Positions 1 through 14,420 of a stretch of DNA of 64,000 nt are shown here, one piece after another. The DNA is taken from the NCBI GenBank assembly GCA_036785705.1, contig JAWUZG010000056.1, forward strand, positions 1,365,001 through 1,429,000, read 5' to 3'. How positions within the stretch are numbered: the first letter of the stretch is position 1; each line of letters starts with the position of its first letter. A program made the translations under genes and the position numbers. The notes below the pieces were generated by a model. That model made no database searches and had not been told where the DNA came from. It saw only the letters and a list, made by a program, of their open reading frames with translations. Source of the DNA: Acanthornis magna. Its lineage: Eukaryota; Chordata; Aves; Passeriformes; Acanthizidae.

Positions 1-3000
1 AATCCTATGATTTTTAAGGTCCTAGAAATGAACAGTCTTCGAGACAAGAAAGTTGGCCCATACACTTTAGTTCACATGCTACTTAGAGACACATTAGGTG
101 ATTTAGAAGGCGGTTTTTAAAGTGATATAATTCCTTCTCCAAAGTACTTAATCTAATTTGAGGCATTGTTTGCAGTAATTAGATCACGCAGTTTTGAAGA
201 AGTGTAGATTAAATAGCTTATCAATATAGATTGGTTTAATGGACCTACCACACTTACTGTGATGCTGAACAGAGGATTGTTCAGGAGAAATTACAGGATA
301 GACAGCATGAGACACAGGGAATGCTTCAGGATAGGAAAATTTCTGTCTTGAATCAAAGAGGAAGAAGGTTTTGACAAGATACTCCGTTAACGAGTAATTT
401 CAAGAGCTGGTAATATTGGAAATGCTCTTCCACTAAGCACAAAACAGACAGCTATCCAAAGCAAGTGTAATGAGCTTCAGAGAATACTCAGAAGTAGCAT
501 TAGGCAGTATCCAAAGGCTAAAAAAAAATCCAATGGATACAGGCAGGCCAAAACACAGTCTAGTCTCATCCAAGAGCAGAACCCTCCAGGAATGCTATGG
601 GACCAGTGCGATTAGAGCAGTTCAGGCGGCCCCAGACTTCAAATGCATTTCACCACTACCCTGCCCACTGCTGCAGCTGCAGGCAGAGCACACAGCTGCA
701 GGGCAGAACTATTTTCTCCTGCCTTTAACAAGAAAAGTATCCCATTTCAAAAGTCCCAAGGAATAGCTGTACGCTAGTGAGCTATGTGTCACATTTCACT
801 CATATAAGCAGGCAACCCATTCATTTTCCATTAAATTACTATGCCTCCCTTCATTCTTGTAAAAAAATATATGGTGAGCCATAAAAACTAAACACACACA
901 CATTTTTCCCATCTCTTCTTTCAGAGGTCACGGCTAACTGAAAGAAAAGATTGCTTTACTGTGTCCAGGCCAGTAGTTTTCCTCTCTGGATAAGCACTCA
1001 GGATTACCAGCTCGTGTGGAGCCAGCAGTGCTGCAGCTGGACTTTGGGACTAGTTGCAGGCTGCCCAGCCTAAAGCTAACTCAGATACAGCTGTACCAAC
1101 TGCAGTCTGCAATGCAGCAACAAATTAACTATTAAACTTAAACCCAAATCCATTTTCCCTACTTACTGAAAAACAGCAGCTGACAAACGATGGATCTGGC
1201 ATTCTCTCACATGCAATAAGATTTGCTGCAAGTATCTAAAAATACACTTCCTGGCTGACAGCCCAAGGAACCAATCAATGAAAGTTCAAGAGGTGCGTTT
1301 CACAGTCCAGATGTTCTCAAACTCTGCTCCATCGACAACTTCCAGAGACGGCTGGTCACATTATGCTGACTTTTCTCCCCTTTGCTGTACCAGTTTGTGT
1401 CCAGAAGATGAAAAGCACATTTATAATTCTTAAAATATTTCTCCTTAAACATCTTCTCCTTTTGCTACAGTTAGCATAAAAATATCACAGCAAATCAATG
1501 GGATGAGAGGCTATCCCAGAGACAACCTGGTGGAAAGTACAACTCAAACTTGAAGCTCTGCAGCAGGATAAACTTAATGAGATCCCAGAAGGCAGACAAA
1601 TTACATGATCCACATGTACATACATTACAGAGAATGACAAGAAGTCTACCTGGCAGAAATTCTTTTCCTAATCCCAACTACTCACTCTGTCAGTGGATAG
1701 AGTGTCGAAATTTGGGGAAGGGCAAGAGAGCTGACCTGCTTATTTAAAGAAAAAAACTTGGTAGGATTTTCTAGGCAAATGAATTGCAATAGTGAACAGT
1801 GTTAGTAGATCTCATTTCATTAAAACCTCATGCCTGAATGATTTCGTCCAACACTTCAGTTATAAATGTTTATAAAAATGCAGAAGTATTTATTGGAGAA
1901 AAGATGAAAACTAATTTAAACCTGCACTTATCCATGTATCAAAACAAATACAAAACCATCAAAACTGAAAAAATCTAAGCTTGAAAACACTGCCATATGC
2001 CTTGAACAGGGGATACATAAATTCTAGCTATGAACATCCAAATGTTGTCATCCATCCTTTCATTTGGATGTTAAATTAACAATTAGCAACTTGAACACCC
2101 TTGACACCACACACCTCCACAGGCAAGAAGGGAAGCAGCTCAGTCCAAGCATGTAGATCCAGCAGCAGCTGCTGCTACATATATATCTGTCCTTGCTCAA
2201 ATCACAGAATTCTTACAGTTCAGTCCTTAGAGGGGAAAATGAAGGGAATGTTTAGCTTGATACAAGGAAAATCGCTAGAAATTACATACCATGCAGCTTC
2301 ATTGCCCTTAGCAGAGAATTGAAAACCAGGTCATGTATGGCACCTTTATATATCATTTTTTATTTTGATCTTGGCTTGCAAGTCCTTTGTTTCTCCTTTT
2401 CTTGCAAAGGCACACACTTCTCATTGGAGCACAAATCTGTAAGCATACCCAGTGCAGCCTCTGAGGCTCTTTTGCTACATTTTCCAGGGAGCAGCCCTAA
2501 TTTTGCCAAGGCAGAAGAATCACCAATCCATCATTTTTGCTACATGTTATAAAGCAGAGGACTAAAGCAAAATTCTAATATTCAGTGCTTTTCCATGAAA
2601 AAAGTGCTCTGTAACTTCAATCTGCTCCATCTTTCCTTCTCTGAATAGAACTTTTGCCCTTGGTTTTATGTCTCTGCTTCAGTCACAGGGCTGCTTGATG
2701 ACAGCAGAACATGCATTACATTCTGTGCATTTTTCAATCCTAAATAATCCAGACAAACTCCCTGCTTTTATTAAAAAATTGTGGTATGCACCCCAATTTT
2801 TCCTTGCACACCAACAATTCCACCTCTTGCCCATTATGTCATTTAATTTTCAAGTAACCATTTTTTATGTAAGCCACAGCATTCTCTCCAGGTACTCAAT
2901 TTCTGGTGTGAACAAGAATTTGTTTTCACCTGGAGGTTCATGTCTCTGCAGCACAGGTCAACAGCTTCATGCACAGACCACTACACAAACCTTTCAGCCA

Positions 3001-6000
3001 ATATTCTGCTAGCAGATTCCTTTACAGACAGGCTTCTAAATCAGCCCAACTCAAAGCTATTGCTGTGGCTAAATATGGGGCTCGGGTGAGAAGTGGAGAA
3101 GTGATTTCCTTAGTTCACCATCAGTCTTGTTGTCTGAGGGGTTACTGAGATCATGGATGCTGCTGCCTTGGTCTCTATTTTTCACATGTCTTTTGGCAGA
3201 TATATAGAGCAAGACAGATTCCTTTATGTATGATAAATGCTACAATCACTGCCATCTCCTTAGGGAAGGCAGAGTGCTGATCACAGCTCAAATGGGCATT
3301 CAGCTCATACGGAAAATACAACTTCTCTACTGCAAGGCAGGCTGATCTTCTGCAGGCTAAACAGTCACAGACAGAGAACATGTGTTTTGATTAACTGACT
3401 GTGCTGCACTTGATACAAAAAAACATTACTTTGAGTGGGTTTGATCACTTCTGTTGTCTTTAAGGCAGTAATTTTATCACCTTACTGCTTTTCTTTTAAA
3501 CTCCAGCTTGGGAGAAAGAAAGAAAGATAACATCCAGCTGAAAAAGGTCTGTTCATCATCAGCTGCTCCCCAGCCTGTACAAAACAGAGTAGCGTAGCAC
3601 TGGGGATTCTACCAAGCTGATAGTTCCCTCCAACCATCAGCTTACATAAGTGAGTGCCCAGAGGAACCTGCAAACTTACTTGAGCTCATAGTCTGACATA
3701 CTTGTAAAAATTATCAGCTATTGACACTGCAGTCAATAATTTTCTATTCCACCTTGGGATCTTTAAGGATTAAAAAGCCTAAGTAAATATTCATAAGGCA
3801 GAAATACTTTCTCTCCTCTAGATAAGCAAAATAAGGTGTGGTATGTGACAGGGAAAGACATGCCATTTCCCTCATAAATCCTATTTGCCTGTCTTAATCA
3901 TACACTTGTTCTCCTGCACTATTTATTTTCTTCCTCTTCTGCCCACAAGCCATTTGGGAAGCTTCTAAACCGTGTTATTCTTCAGGGCATTTTCTGTTTG
4001 GTTTTTAATACAGTCTATGTTTAAACAGTCTACATGGTCCCAAGCATTGCTGCAAACACCCATACAAAATTAAATTCAATAAACAAAAAAAAAATCTCTC
4101 CAACACCTTCAGAACAGCAGGTAGGATACAGTCAGTGAGACATGCACAGCAGAAGAGGCAGTCTGCCATCCTAAAAGCTTTTACTGAACCCTGTTCTATT
4201 TAGTTCTTACATCAGCTGGATAACAGAAGATTTAAAATACAAATATTCTATGTCATATACTTCAAACCTAGGCTCTGAATGCAAACAGTGCCATTATCTG
4301 CTTAACAAAGACCAATTATTCACTGAATAATCAAGCTACTGTGCAAGTTCTGAATGCCTGTAATATGTTATTTGATAATATGGTGTCTTCTGACCTAGAC
4401 AGAGCTGCCTACAGTATATAATTAAAGGTTTCAGATACATTTTCTCCTCTCCTGCCAAATGTTGTTCATGCAGTATGCTTTATATATTCAGTGAAACTAA
4501 GAGAAAAACAGCCTTTTTCAGGCTCAAGTGCTTCGCTAAACCATTTAAATACAACCAGTAAAAGCCCCAAGATCAGGTGTCCTGCTAGGGCAGGAAAGTA
4601 CTGCTGCTATCAGTTTTTCTTCCAATACCGAATCCTCTGTTGCATAATTAAATATTTTGAACACTGGTCTTCCCTTTTTTCTATCTTCATTCTAGGAAAG
4701 AACATTTGGCATTGCCTTATGATAGCATTATAACCAAGCTAAGTTTTTAATTTCATTAGACATTACCAAGAGAGAAAGCTCCTGCCCCACAGAGCCACCA
4801 ACAAAAAGGGAGTATGTTTAAAAGTGATTTTTAAAGCTTGTGAAATACACAGGCACTAGGGCATAAAGTCCTCCCTCCCTTGACAAAATGAACTGTGCAA
4901 GGCTGTATTTCCCAGTCAATTTGTCCCATGTACCTTAATCCTTATTTGGAGGCACGAAGCAGAAGAAAGCTCGCTGACTTCACGCGCTCAGTCCATGAAA
5001 TCTCTCCGTCAAGGCAGCCCGTGAAAGCACCAGTTAACAGTGTTCCTAGAGGAGGCTGTGGAACACTTGTCACTAGAGATACACTTCCTTCATTTAACCC
5101 AGCAAACATCAATCAGACACCAGCTGCTGCCAGTCACCTGGGCACTCCCAGACCTGGCCGCATTTCCAAATGCGTCAAACAAATAACCAATTAGTCTTTG
5201 CTTGCTAGTTCCCTGTATCCAGTGCTTTCACATTCAGGCCTTGGCAGGCTACCAGCTACTTGGACTGCAGTCCCTTCCCTTCCCCCCCAAAAAGGGAAAT
5301 CATCTTATACTGAAAGAAGTTCTTCAAAAGCAACAAGCCTATCTTGTTCAGAACGAAGTGGTGCAGTCAGACTGGGTGAAACATCCAACCGCTAATGGCA
5401 GAAAGATGAAGTTTCTTTCCATCGCTCCCAAATTTCAGAAAAGCACAAGGGAGCTGCTGATGAGCATTTTTAATCAAAAGAGAATGTAATTAAAAAACAA
5501 ACCAAACATCACCCTTACAACTGGACAGTCCAGAGCTCCAGATTCAAAGGGTTGTAACAGCCCCATAGCTCCTATTCCTTGGGCCGTTGAGGGAATCCTT
5601 TGCCTGGCACTCCAGGCCTTCCTAGCATTTCAAAGAATACCTTCATTTACACATCAAAACTCCTGCCTTCTGGCAGGATATGAAGCCTGGGTAGCAGCCT
5701 AAAAGCAGCACTTCAAGACAACTGTTATAGTCTTACTTAGCTAGAACCATGTTTTGTTACCTGCGCTAAAGTTACTTCTTTTTCTACAGCAGAATAATAG
5801 ATGCAAGAAGATGGCCAGTATCATTAAACTAAAAACCTTCAGTATCTTTAACTAAATATAGTATTTTTCAAATGTTAGTCTCAAGAGTCACTACGGTGAC
5901 TATGCTGATTTCTAAGACCATAGAGAAACTGCCTTACCAGTTACTTCTTTCTCATGAGAAGCAAACTACTAAAGGCATTCTCCCTCATTTTCACACTAAA

Positions 6001-9000
6001 CAATAGCAGGGAGACAAGTTTGGTGAAGATGTCCACGAAGGTCACTCAGCATATCACATTTAGATCCATCACAGATTTATCCTACAACAAACTCCTGAAT
6101 AAAATGTATTTCTGAAGACTACAAGTCATACGATACCATGCATTTAAAAACCCCAATTACTACTCAGGAAGTACTCTCCAAAGTTCTGAGCTAAGAAACT
6201 GAGGCTAAAAGAAAAGCTTTGAGTTTTTCTGTGCCACCCACCCCCCTTTTTCTAATTCTTTTTCTTTTGAACTGGAATAAAACTCCACAGAGCATAAGTC
6301 ATTCAACAAAGTAGTGCAAGGTGCAGCTCAGCAGTGATTTAGCAGACCCTGGCGTTCAGATTCAGCCAGCAGAGCTGGCTGCCCCCAGTGCTGCTACAAC
6401 AGGTATTTGGCTATGGATCACCAACAGATAAGCTAGATTTCATGAGACTCTAATGCAAGCCATTAAATATTTTGTCCTCCCCAAATCTACTCAGACTTCC
6501 CACTGTCAGTCCAGTTTCACAGCTGTGTACTGAGGATTGAATTTCCATTTTAAAATACTTGGAAGATATACTAATGCATAGAATATCTGTTCAAAAACAG
6601 TTCCTTCAGAGTAAGTCTCCAACTCAGGATTTTTTTTGAAAACTTAAAATGAACTCTTTTCATTGCATGTCGCACTACAGAACAAAAGTTTTCCAGAAAG
6701 CTATTTACAGTCCTTTAAATAGGCTCTTGCAGGAAAAAAAGGCAAAAATCTCAATACTTACAATATTTAATACTTATTAAAATTATCAAGTTAAAAACTT
6801 GACTGTAGTTTTGCTCAAAACAAAATGAAAGTGAAAAAACTCTAGCCACTCTCCTCCACAAAGACAAAACTCTTCTTTCCAGTCCACAAGCACTTTCATA
6901 TCACATATCACAGTGGAATCACTGCAGCGGTACTACATAATAAATATGCATGTAACAATCAGAAGTGAGGATCCCTGATTCAAACAGCAAGGAAGATTGT
7001 TTCAGATAAATTACTTGCTTCTGAATTATTTTCTAGTTGTACAGTCACCTGTTCCAGTTTTACAAAATACAGACTTTTCCATGTGACTATGTGATAAACA
7101 AGCTCTTGACTTACAAAACAGAAAATGTACAGAAGTGAGCCCTCCTAAGTATAAAATAAATTGATTTTAAAAATTACTTTAGCAGGTACTCTTACCCTGC
7201 AGGTAAGATATCGGAATATTACAGCATAAATATCACCTAATTGTTTTTTTCAGTGGTACTCCTTGAGATAACTAGAGGAAAGCTAGCTTATTACTATTCC
7301 AGTGTTTGCCATGTGAAATGTGAACAAAAATGTACACATGCTCATGGTACCCAAGACAGTAAGACTTCTCTTTGCTAGTATTGATCCTTGATATGCAGAT
7401 AAACAGAAATACCTGGATATAATCAAAATGCACAGGACCTGAATTCACATCTGCTATGCATTTCAAGAGACTATATGACAAGTTTGTGCTAGGATGCAAA
7501 AATGTCAATGGAATTTTTCATGACATACATACAGTATTATCTATATAACTAAGGTTTTCCTAAGCATTTATCATCATTCACAATATTCTCATTAAAATGT
7601 ATTTAGACTGCAAATCCTCTGGGACAGGACTTGTCTTTTATCTGTACTTGAAGAGTCTACTGTTCACAATGAGGATCCCAGCCTTATTTGCTTTAAATAC
7701 TAGCATAGCACAAGTTGGGTTTTTTATGTAGAAGACTGAAAATACTCAGAAAGCGCCCTTTGTGTTCATTCTGTGCTTAATTCACATTTACAGTTCAGAA
7801 TAAACATTTCAGCTGTCATTCTAGTAACAGTTTTACCTACCTAAGAAATTCAAGATGGGGCCAAATTTGCCTGCATAATGATTTCACAGTAAGTGGCAAC
7901 CAGATGGACAGCACACTGCCATATGCTCCCCTTTGCTCAGAGGTGGAAAAGTGAGCAAATGTGAACCACAAAAAAAGAACAGAGAGTAGGGAGAAAAATA
8001 TCTCTGCAGTATGCCCATTATTTCATGTACACACCCTTTCCTACCAGCAGCACACACAAACTTCCCTGCTCCTTGTAGCTCAGGATCTAAATTGAGGGCA
8101 GCAGTGATTAGTGCAGCTCAGAAGAGCTGCTGTCCCCAGCACAGTCCTTGCCGAGCAGGTACATCTCTGTGCCACAGCCAGCAGTGGAGCATTCCTGAGA
8201 ATGTCCATTGTACAAGCACGAGGAAAAGAATCAGCATCAGCAAGGCCCTGAGAAAGTGAAGGAACAAGGACACCCTCCACAGGGCAGCCTCTCTGGAAGC
8301 TGGCACTCATTCTCATGAAGCACCAAGAGCCCCGAAGCTCAGAAGTTGTGTCCACTCTGCAGCCTCCTCTCAATTTTTTTTTTTGCCCAGAGATAACACG
8401 TGTCAAAAACCTTTAAGTAAACCTTGATGCTGCCCATGTCTCATACTGCTCTTTAGTTGGAGCAGACAATCTGGCCATATTATAATGTCTCCAAGGAGTA
8501 CCTGCCCTTTTGAGCTAGTCCTAAAAATAACACCTTTCCAAGTTAAACATTTCTATTTAATTATACTACTGCCCCTGCTCTGAAAGTCCTTCTTTTTAAA
8601 ACCAAACAGAATTTAAAAAAAAAGAAAAGAGCATTCAGATTTCTGGAAGTGGCAGCTGGTAACAGAAGAAAACCAGCAAATATGTGCAAGAAAAATCTTT
8701 CGGATTGGCTTTTTTTAATACCCTTGTGCAATTAACATGTGAACCCTGACCCATTATCTCACTTTCCTGTTAAAAAGTTGCTTTCAAAGCCATCTACTTT
8801 TATCATTCCAGATAAAAGTGTAATTATTTACCACAGGTGGGTTGTAAAATCCAGGGAGCTAATATATACAGAGAAAAATTATGGACTGCTTGCTGAGACA
8901 CACCACATGCCTCATGTTTACATCCTGTATGTTTGCTAACTTTAATTATTACAGACAGGAGCTCTTTAGTTCACTTAAAGAAGAGCTTTCTTTACATTTG

Positions 9001-12000
9001 TACCATCAGCTGAATTGACTGGTAGTCCAAATGGCTGCTTTTCTCTAAGAAATTATTTTATAGATTTGAACAAAAGTATTGAAGGAAAAATGATAAAATA
9101 ATTCAACAGCAGAAGTCTCACTAACTTCAATAAAACTTGCATTTTGCTATTTTTATACATGAATTTTCATTTTCTATTAGTGGAAAAAGCTGGTAGGCAC
9201 ACTTAAATATGAGACACATAACACTTTCCACTACAAAGACTTTCACAACTTTTTTGAGAAGCTCTGACACTTGCCTCGTCTGCAGGCAGCCTTTGAAGTT
9301 CCCTGGAATAGCAGCGATGCTCTTTGTCTCATGGCAATCCATTCAAGTTAAACTGAACTGTTTTCCTATGCCTGCTTGCTTTTTTAAATCAGGTATTTGG
9401 TGGCCTCTCAGAAACCAATCCAAATGGACTTGAACTCCCTGTACACAAAGCTGGGCACCTTGTACCTCTGACAGAACAGAGGCCGTGTGTGAGCGCGGGC
9501 AGGCTGCTGAAGCTGAAAAGCAGAGAGGCAGGACAGAGAGCAGAAAGGAGGATGAAACAGGTCAGACTTCACCTGTTGTTTCCCGACACAAAGCACAGAA
9601 CCCAAAGGTCCTTCCCCCATTCATCAAGTAACAACGTTACAAAGTAAGGCAATTACCTGAATTAGAAATCACCACTGAAGGCTCAAATCCCATTTAGGGA
9701 TTTTTTTAAGGTCAGTGAGGGAAGTTTATACCTCCTTGTAATGTAATTTTACAAAAAACCTCCCAAATGAACAAACAGAAAAAAGGGGCTAAACCCCACA
9801 ATACCAAGAGCTTCCAGGTCAGAAACTAACTTGCAAGAAGGTTATTTGGGCTGAAAGCAAAGCTCTTGAAAATTAGGAAAGCACCACGTTTAAAACAGCA
9901 TATTACTTTAGCTCCATTTGTATTAATCCTCTTTACTATTAAGAACACACACTACTTTTTCTGCAAATCACTGCCTCATTCAGTGAACAGGGTGGCTTGT
10001 AACAGAGAACCATATCTGCACAACCCTAAATCAGGTATTTGCTGACTTACACATCTAACTCTGCAACCAAATGTATTTGGACATTCATTTTCAAATGTAG
10101 TTTCATTTGTGTGTAATGCCATAGGGGTACACAGTGCTTCACAGATGCAAGAAAAGATACAATAATTGTCACAAAGAAATTTTAGATGAAAAACGTCAAA
10201 GCAACACTGAACCACAGACAAGCTAAAATGAAAGTGAGACAGAGGAATAAAGCAAGAAATAAGCTGATGTTGCATTTTATAATGCTTAGTTGATGACACA
10301 AGTATCATCAGAAAGCCTCCATTGCTACTTGAGTTTACGAGAAGGCCTGACTTCACTCTATTCATGTAAAACCAATGATTTCAATGGGATTACACAGAGG
10401 TAACAGACCTCATTGGGACCTTATAACTAAATTAAGAATTAAACCCTAATACATCGACTTGTCACACCAAACCCTAAGCCCAGCAAATGGGTGGGCTGAA
10501 ATGTAACAGAGACTGACGTAACCCTGCTGCCGCCCACAACACAGCACATAAGAATTTGGAGGAAAAAAGGTTTCAATTCACCTTGGACAGAAACCTCCAG
10601 AGCCAAAGAATGAACAACAGCAAGGTCCTACCCCAGAGTGATAAGAAGCCAGCTTTTACTATTATTCTCTTCAACGTGGCATTTCACCAAATATGTTCAT
10701 GTCCACCTACACTACAAAACTACTCCCAGAAGTATTGTCAGAGTTCAGAAATCTTTTCCAAGTGAAAAAATCCAAAACACCCCATTTTCCAGAACCACTG
10801 ATTCCAGACTTACTCCTCTTATTACTGAATCTAACAAGAGTGGCAAACGTCTTCCAGCAGCTCACAGTATCTCTAGAACCAGCGAGGAGAGGAAAAGGAG
10901 TAATCAAATCTCAGTCTTCCTCTCATATACCAACTAGCAATGTAGATTCTTCAAACAGCACTTATTTGACACTTTTGATGTTAACACATGCAGCAGAAGG
11001 GACTCCAGCTCAGTCTTCTATGTCAATATTGATTCTGCAGTGCTCATATGGATAAAGTATTTTTTCTGTTAGTTAATCCCATTGTCCAGAAAGCAGTTTA
11101 GCTGAGCACCACTATAACTGAAGTAACACCCCGTTTGTTGCTCTGATAGAACACGCAGTTTTATCCTGCATAATAAAATTCAATTAATTCTTGTGCTATT
11201 GCCAGGTAATACAACTAATTTAAACAAATACTGATGATATAGGTAAATTTTAGTCATGTCAGGATCTCATAGGGTACTGCAGTTTCTCCTCTCAATTTGG
11301 ACCTAATCACGTGTAATAACACTGACACCATGCGCTTCATCATGCTGGAGATTTCGCTAGTTCTGTCCCTCCGTGCTAAAAGTAATCTGTGATGCAATAT
11401 TACTGCAGCGTCAGACTCCGCAGTGTAGAGACCATCAGAGACAAACAGCAAGCTGCCAGGTAGCCAGGTTTTGGGAGTCACCACTGAACCAAGTTGGAGT
11501 AACAGCACACCAGTACTCGGGGCCAGGAGAGGGAAAGTATAATGAGCTGTAAGCATCTTGTACAGGGCACCTTCAGAACTGTAATTACGCTTACATCCAA
11601 CTAACCTTTGGGAACAGGCACAGAGAGGGGAGACAGCTACGCTGTGTGTTATGTTCTGCATTTATGCTGTCAGTCACGATCTGAAAATACTTCAGCTGAG
11701 TAGCAGGCTTGCACTGATACTTACACTGCAAGCATATGTAGCTCACATCTTAATTTTCTTACTGACCTTTTCATAAAGCAGTGCGAGTTCAGATCTTTAT
11801 CTCACCTGCTACTCCAGTTCTGTGGCTGAAATAGCTGATGTGTACTCTTGCTTCATTTCCTTGTTGCCCACTGCTGTCTTTAGCATAATTACTACTGGCT
11901 AACCCCATCTAACTTTGTGCGCAACTTCCACATCTTTTCATCCTTCAGGCAAAAACCCCACCTTTCACTGAACAATTTTGCAATAAGTAGCATCAGGACA

Positions 12001-13240
12001 GAGCTGCAAAACTCCACTTTGTTCAGAAACATAGAGGAATGAGTCTGATGAGTATGTGCATGCATTGCTTCGGGAATGGGCTCCTCACTCGCACAGTCCC
12101 TTCACTGACTCTAGGCACACTCTTCCCAGCATTTAGGAACCATAACACGTTTGAAGCAGTACACACTTGCTTCTTATTCCACATCCTTTGTAAATGAGGA
12201 GTATTTCTTTCCTTTCTCTGCACAGAGTATTCTGCCTCACAAGACAGACATTGTTCCCAACATCAAGACACAGATTCTCCCATACAAGATACTTGCTCCA
12301 CAATGCTAATTGCAGTATCTTGTTGCAAAGCACCTATGTGCTACTATTGTATGGTCTAATTTATAATCCCCACCTAACGTGACTGTGGTAGCAATAACCC
12401 TTTTACAAGTGTCCTGCAGGAACTAGCAGCATCTCCACAGGAACTATCAAAAAATGATTATCAGTGTTGTTTCATTTAATCCACACTTGGTTAATAACAT
12501 TAGTACAGCACATTAAAAGTACACAGGTTGCTTACCCATATTTGTGCAAATTCCAGTAAAAAGTGTTGCAAAAATAGCAGGATTCCTAACAGTCACATCG
12601 CAAAGCAGCAGTTTCTGACTGTGTGCCTATGACAGGTGCCCTGCGTTTAGACAAATGAGCCTTCTCTGCTGATTGCATTCACAGCTGTAAATACCCCTAC
12701 ACAATTACTCATTTTACTTCTTTTACACATACAATTATTTGCAGCTGTTACAATGGTGTCAGGTGTATGCTCTAATACAGAGCTTGTAGATCGGTTTGCT
12801 CTTAAACCTGCACATAAGAACCAAGAAATTCTGCTGGAGACACAGCAGAACCCTTTCCTAACTTCAGCATACTAAAAAGCTTAGAAACCATCCATATCCA
12901 TGTTCATGTACTAGGATTTTTAAGAAAAGTTACTGTGACATGCTGTCCTGTTCTAGCTCATCAATCCCCACAATTTAGATTTCACCTCTACAAATCTAAC
13001 AAAAAAGGCCTATTAAGTTTATTACATTACATGGAAGGCAAACTGAAAATTCCCTGCTAAAGAGCACTCTAAATTCTTTTCTCGTTGGGGCACGCAATGA
13101 TGCTGCTCCAGGACAGGGGTTTCCAAGAAGCACTGCAGCACCTTACCGATACAGAGTACTCTTGGGTGAAGACACTGCTGAGGCACCACCGTTGGGTGGG
13201 CTCGCACACACAGACAATAAAAGCAACTTTCACGCTCAGG
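1..13240. other. AT-rich non-coding region, no exon recognised
   Basis: This stretch lies upstream of the NRG4 promoter island. Reading frames are short (the longest is about 135 codons), show no recognisable protein similarity and have no flanking splice pairs that keep phase with a known family. Base composition is ordinary AT-rich vertebrate DNA with scattered short homopolymers. In human, the gene beyond the NRG4 5' end is TMEM266 in head-to-head orientation, so this could be intergenic DNA or a 5' intron of TMEM266 on the - strand. I could not identify any TMEM266 exon, so that link rests on synteny alone. Confidence 0.5.
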
Positions 13241-13249
13241 CATTACCGG

Positions 13250-14420
13250 GGCTCTTTGTATCCGGGATCCGCACACCAGAAGTTGTCCAGCCGGGCCCGT
13301 CCGGAGACGCGCGGGCCCCGCCGACGAGCGGTGCGGGGGGCTGAGGTGCGTGAGGCGCCCCCCGGCTCCGAGAGCCCCCCGGAACCTCCTCCCCTGCGGG
13401 AGGAACGCCGCTCCGGCTGCGACACCGCGGCCGCGGCTCCGCACCACAGGCAAACGCGACCCTCGCACCGCCCCCGGCCCGACCGCAGCTCGACTGACCC
13501 CGCGTGAGGGGGCTCGGGCCCCGCCGCAGGCCGGCCCGCGGCAGAGCACCCTCAGGCCCCCGGCCCCACCGCCGGCAAGTTGGCGGGAGGCGGCGCCCGC
13601 CGCCAAACTTTGTCCGCCGCGGAGGGGCTCCCCTGCCAGCGCGGCCCCCGCCAACGCGGCGCTGGGAGCCCGCCGGGCCGCCCTGTCCGACCCCGGGGGC
13701 GGCGGGGCGTGCGGCGGCCCCGGGAGGCAGAGGGAGCGGGGTTCCCCCGCCGCGCACGGCCGCTATGGGGCACGGCACAGAGCCGCTGCCCGCGCGGGAG
13801 CACGGCACAGTCCCGCCGCTCGGGCACGGCAGAGACCCACTGCCCGCGCCGGGGCACGACACAGTCCCGCTGCCCGCGCCGGGGCGCGGCGCAGACCGGG
13901 GCTCCCCGCACATACCCGTGTCCCCGGGGCTCCCCACACGTACCTGCTGCCCGCGGCATCCGCGCCGACAGCGCCCGGCGCGCGCCCCGGGCGGGACCAG
14001 CGGCCGCGCGGGGACGGACCTCGGGACCGCCCGCGCGCGATCCCGCGCGCGCCCTCCCGCCGTTCCTGCCGGGTCGCCTAGGAAACGCGGGGCCGGCGCG
14101 CGGGTCGGTCCGCGGGAGCGGAGGGGGCGCGCGCGCGCCCGCCGCGCGTCACGCGGGCGCGGCCGGGCCAATCGCGGCGGCGGGCGGCGCGCGCTGTAGT
14201 ACTACGGGCCGGGAGGGGAGCGGCGCCCCCGGCCCCGCCCCCGCCGGGGCAGCGCCGCTGCGACCCCCGCGCCGGGCCGGGCCGGGCCGCGGCACCCCGG
14301 CGCCGCTGCGACACATCGCGACAGAGCGCCGTTCTCACCGTGCTCCGTTCCTTCCGTTCCGTAGAGGCCGGGATTACATAACGGCGCCGGAGCGAGCAGC
14401 TGCAGGATTACACCATGCGG
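13250..14420. promoter_or_regulatory. CpG island, likely NRG4 promoter and possibly bidirectional
   Basis: The sequence switches abruptly from AT-rich DNA to extremely GC-rich, CpG-dense DNA and back again within about 1.2 kb. No TATA box is evident. A CCAAT box on the + strand lies at 14168-14172, with a CGTCA (CREB half-site-like) element near 14148. On the + side the island runs into a candidate first exon of NRG4 with a GTAAGC donor at 14508. On the - strand it holds consensus-like donors (CAG/GTACGT at 13944/13943, another at 13147/13146), which suggests divergent transcription. The long open frames in both directions here are what GC-rich DNA gives by chance and are not called as genes. 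Confidence 0.75.
13771..13899. repeat. GC-rich minisatellite, about 30-bp unit
   Basis: Four to five imperfect tandem copies of a unit beginning CACGGCACAG and continuing TCCCGCTGCCCGCGCCGGGG lie inside the CpG island. Units start at 13771, 13801 (shortened to 24 bases), 13825 and 13855, with a diverged partial copy at 13885. It is followed at 13898-13942 by two copies of a GGGGCTCCCC-CA motif. The location inside a promoter makes copy-number variation plausible. Confidence 0.75.
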
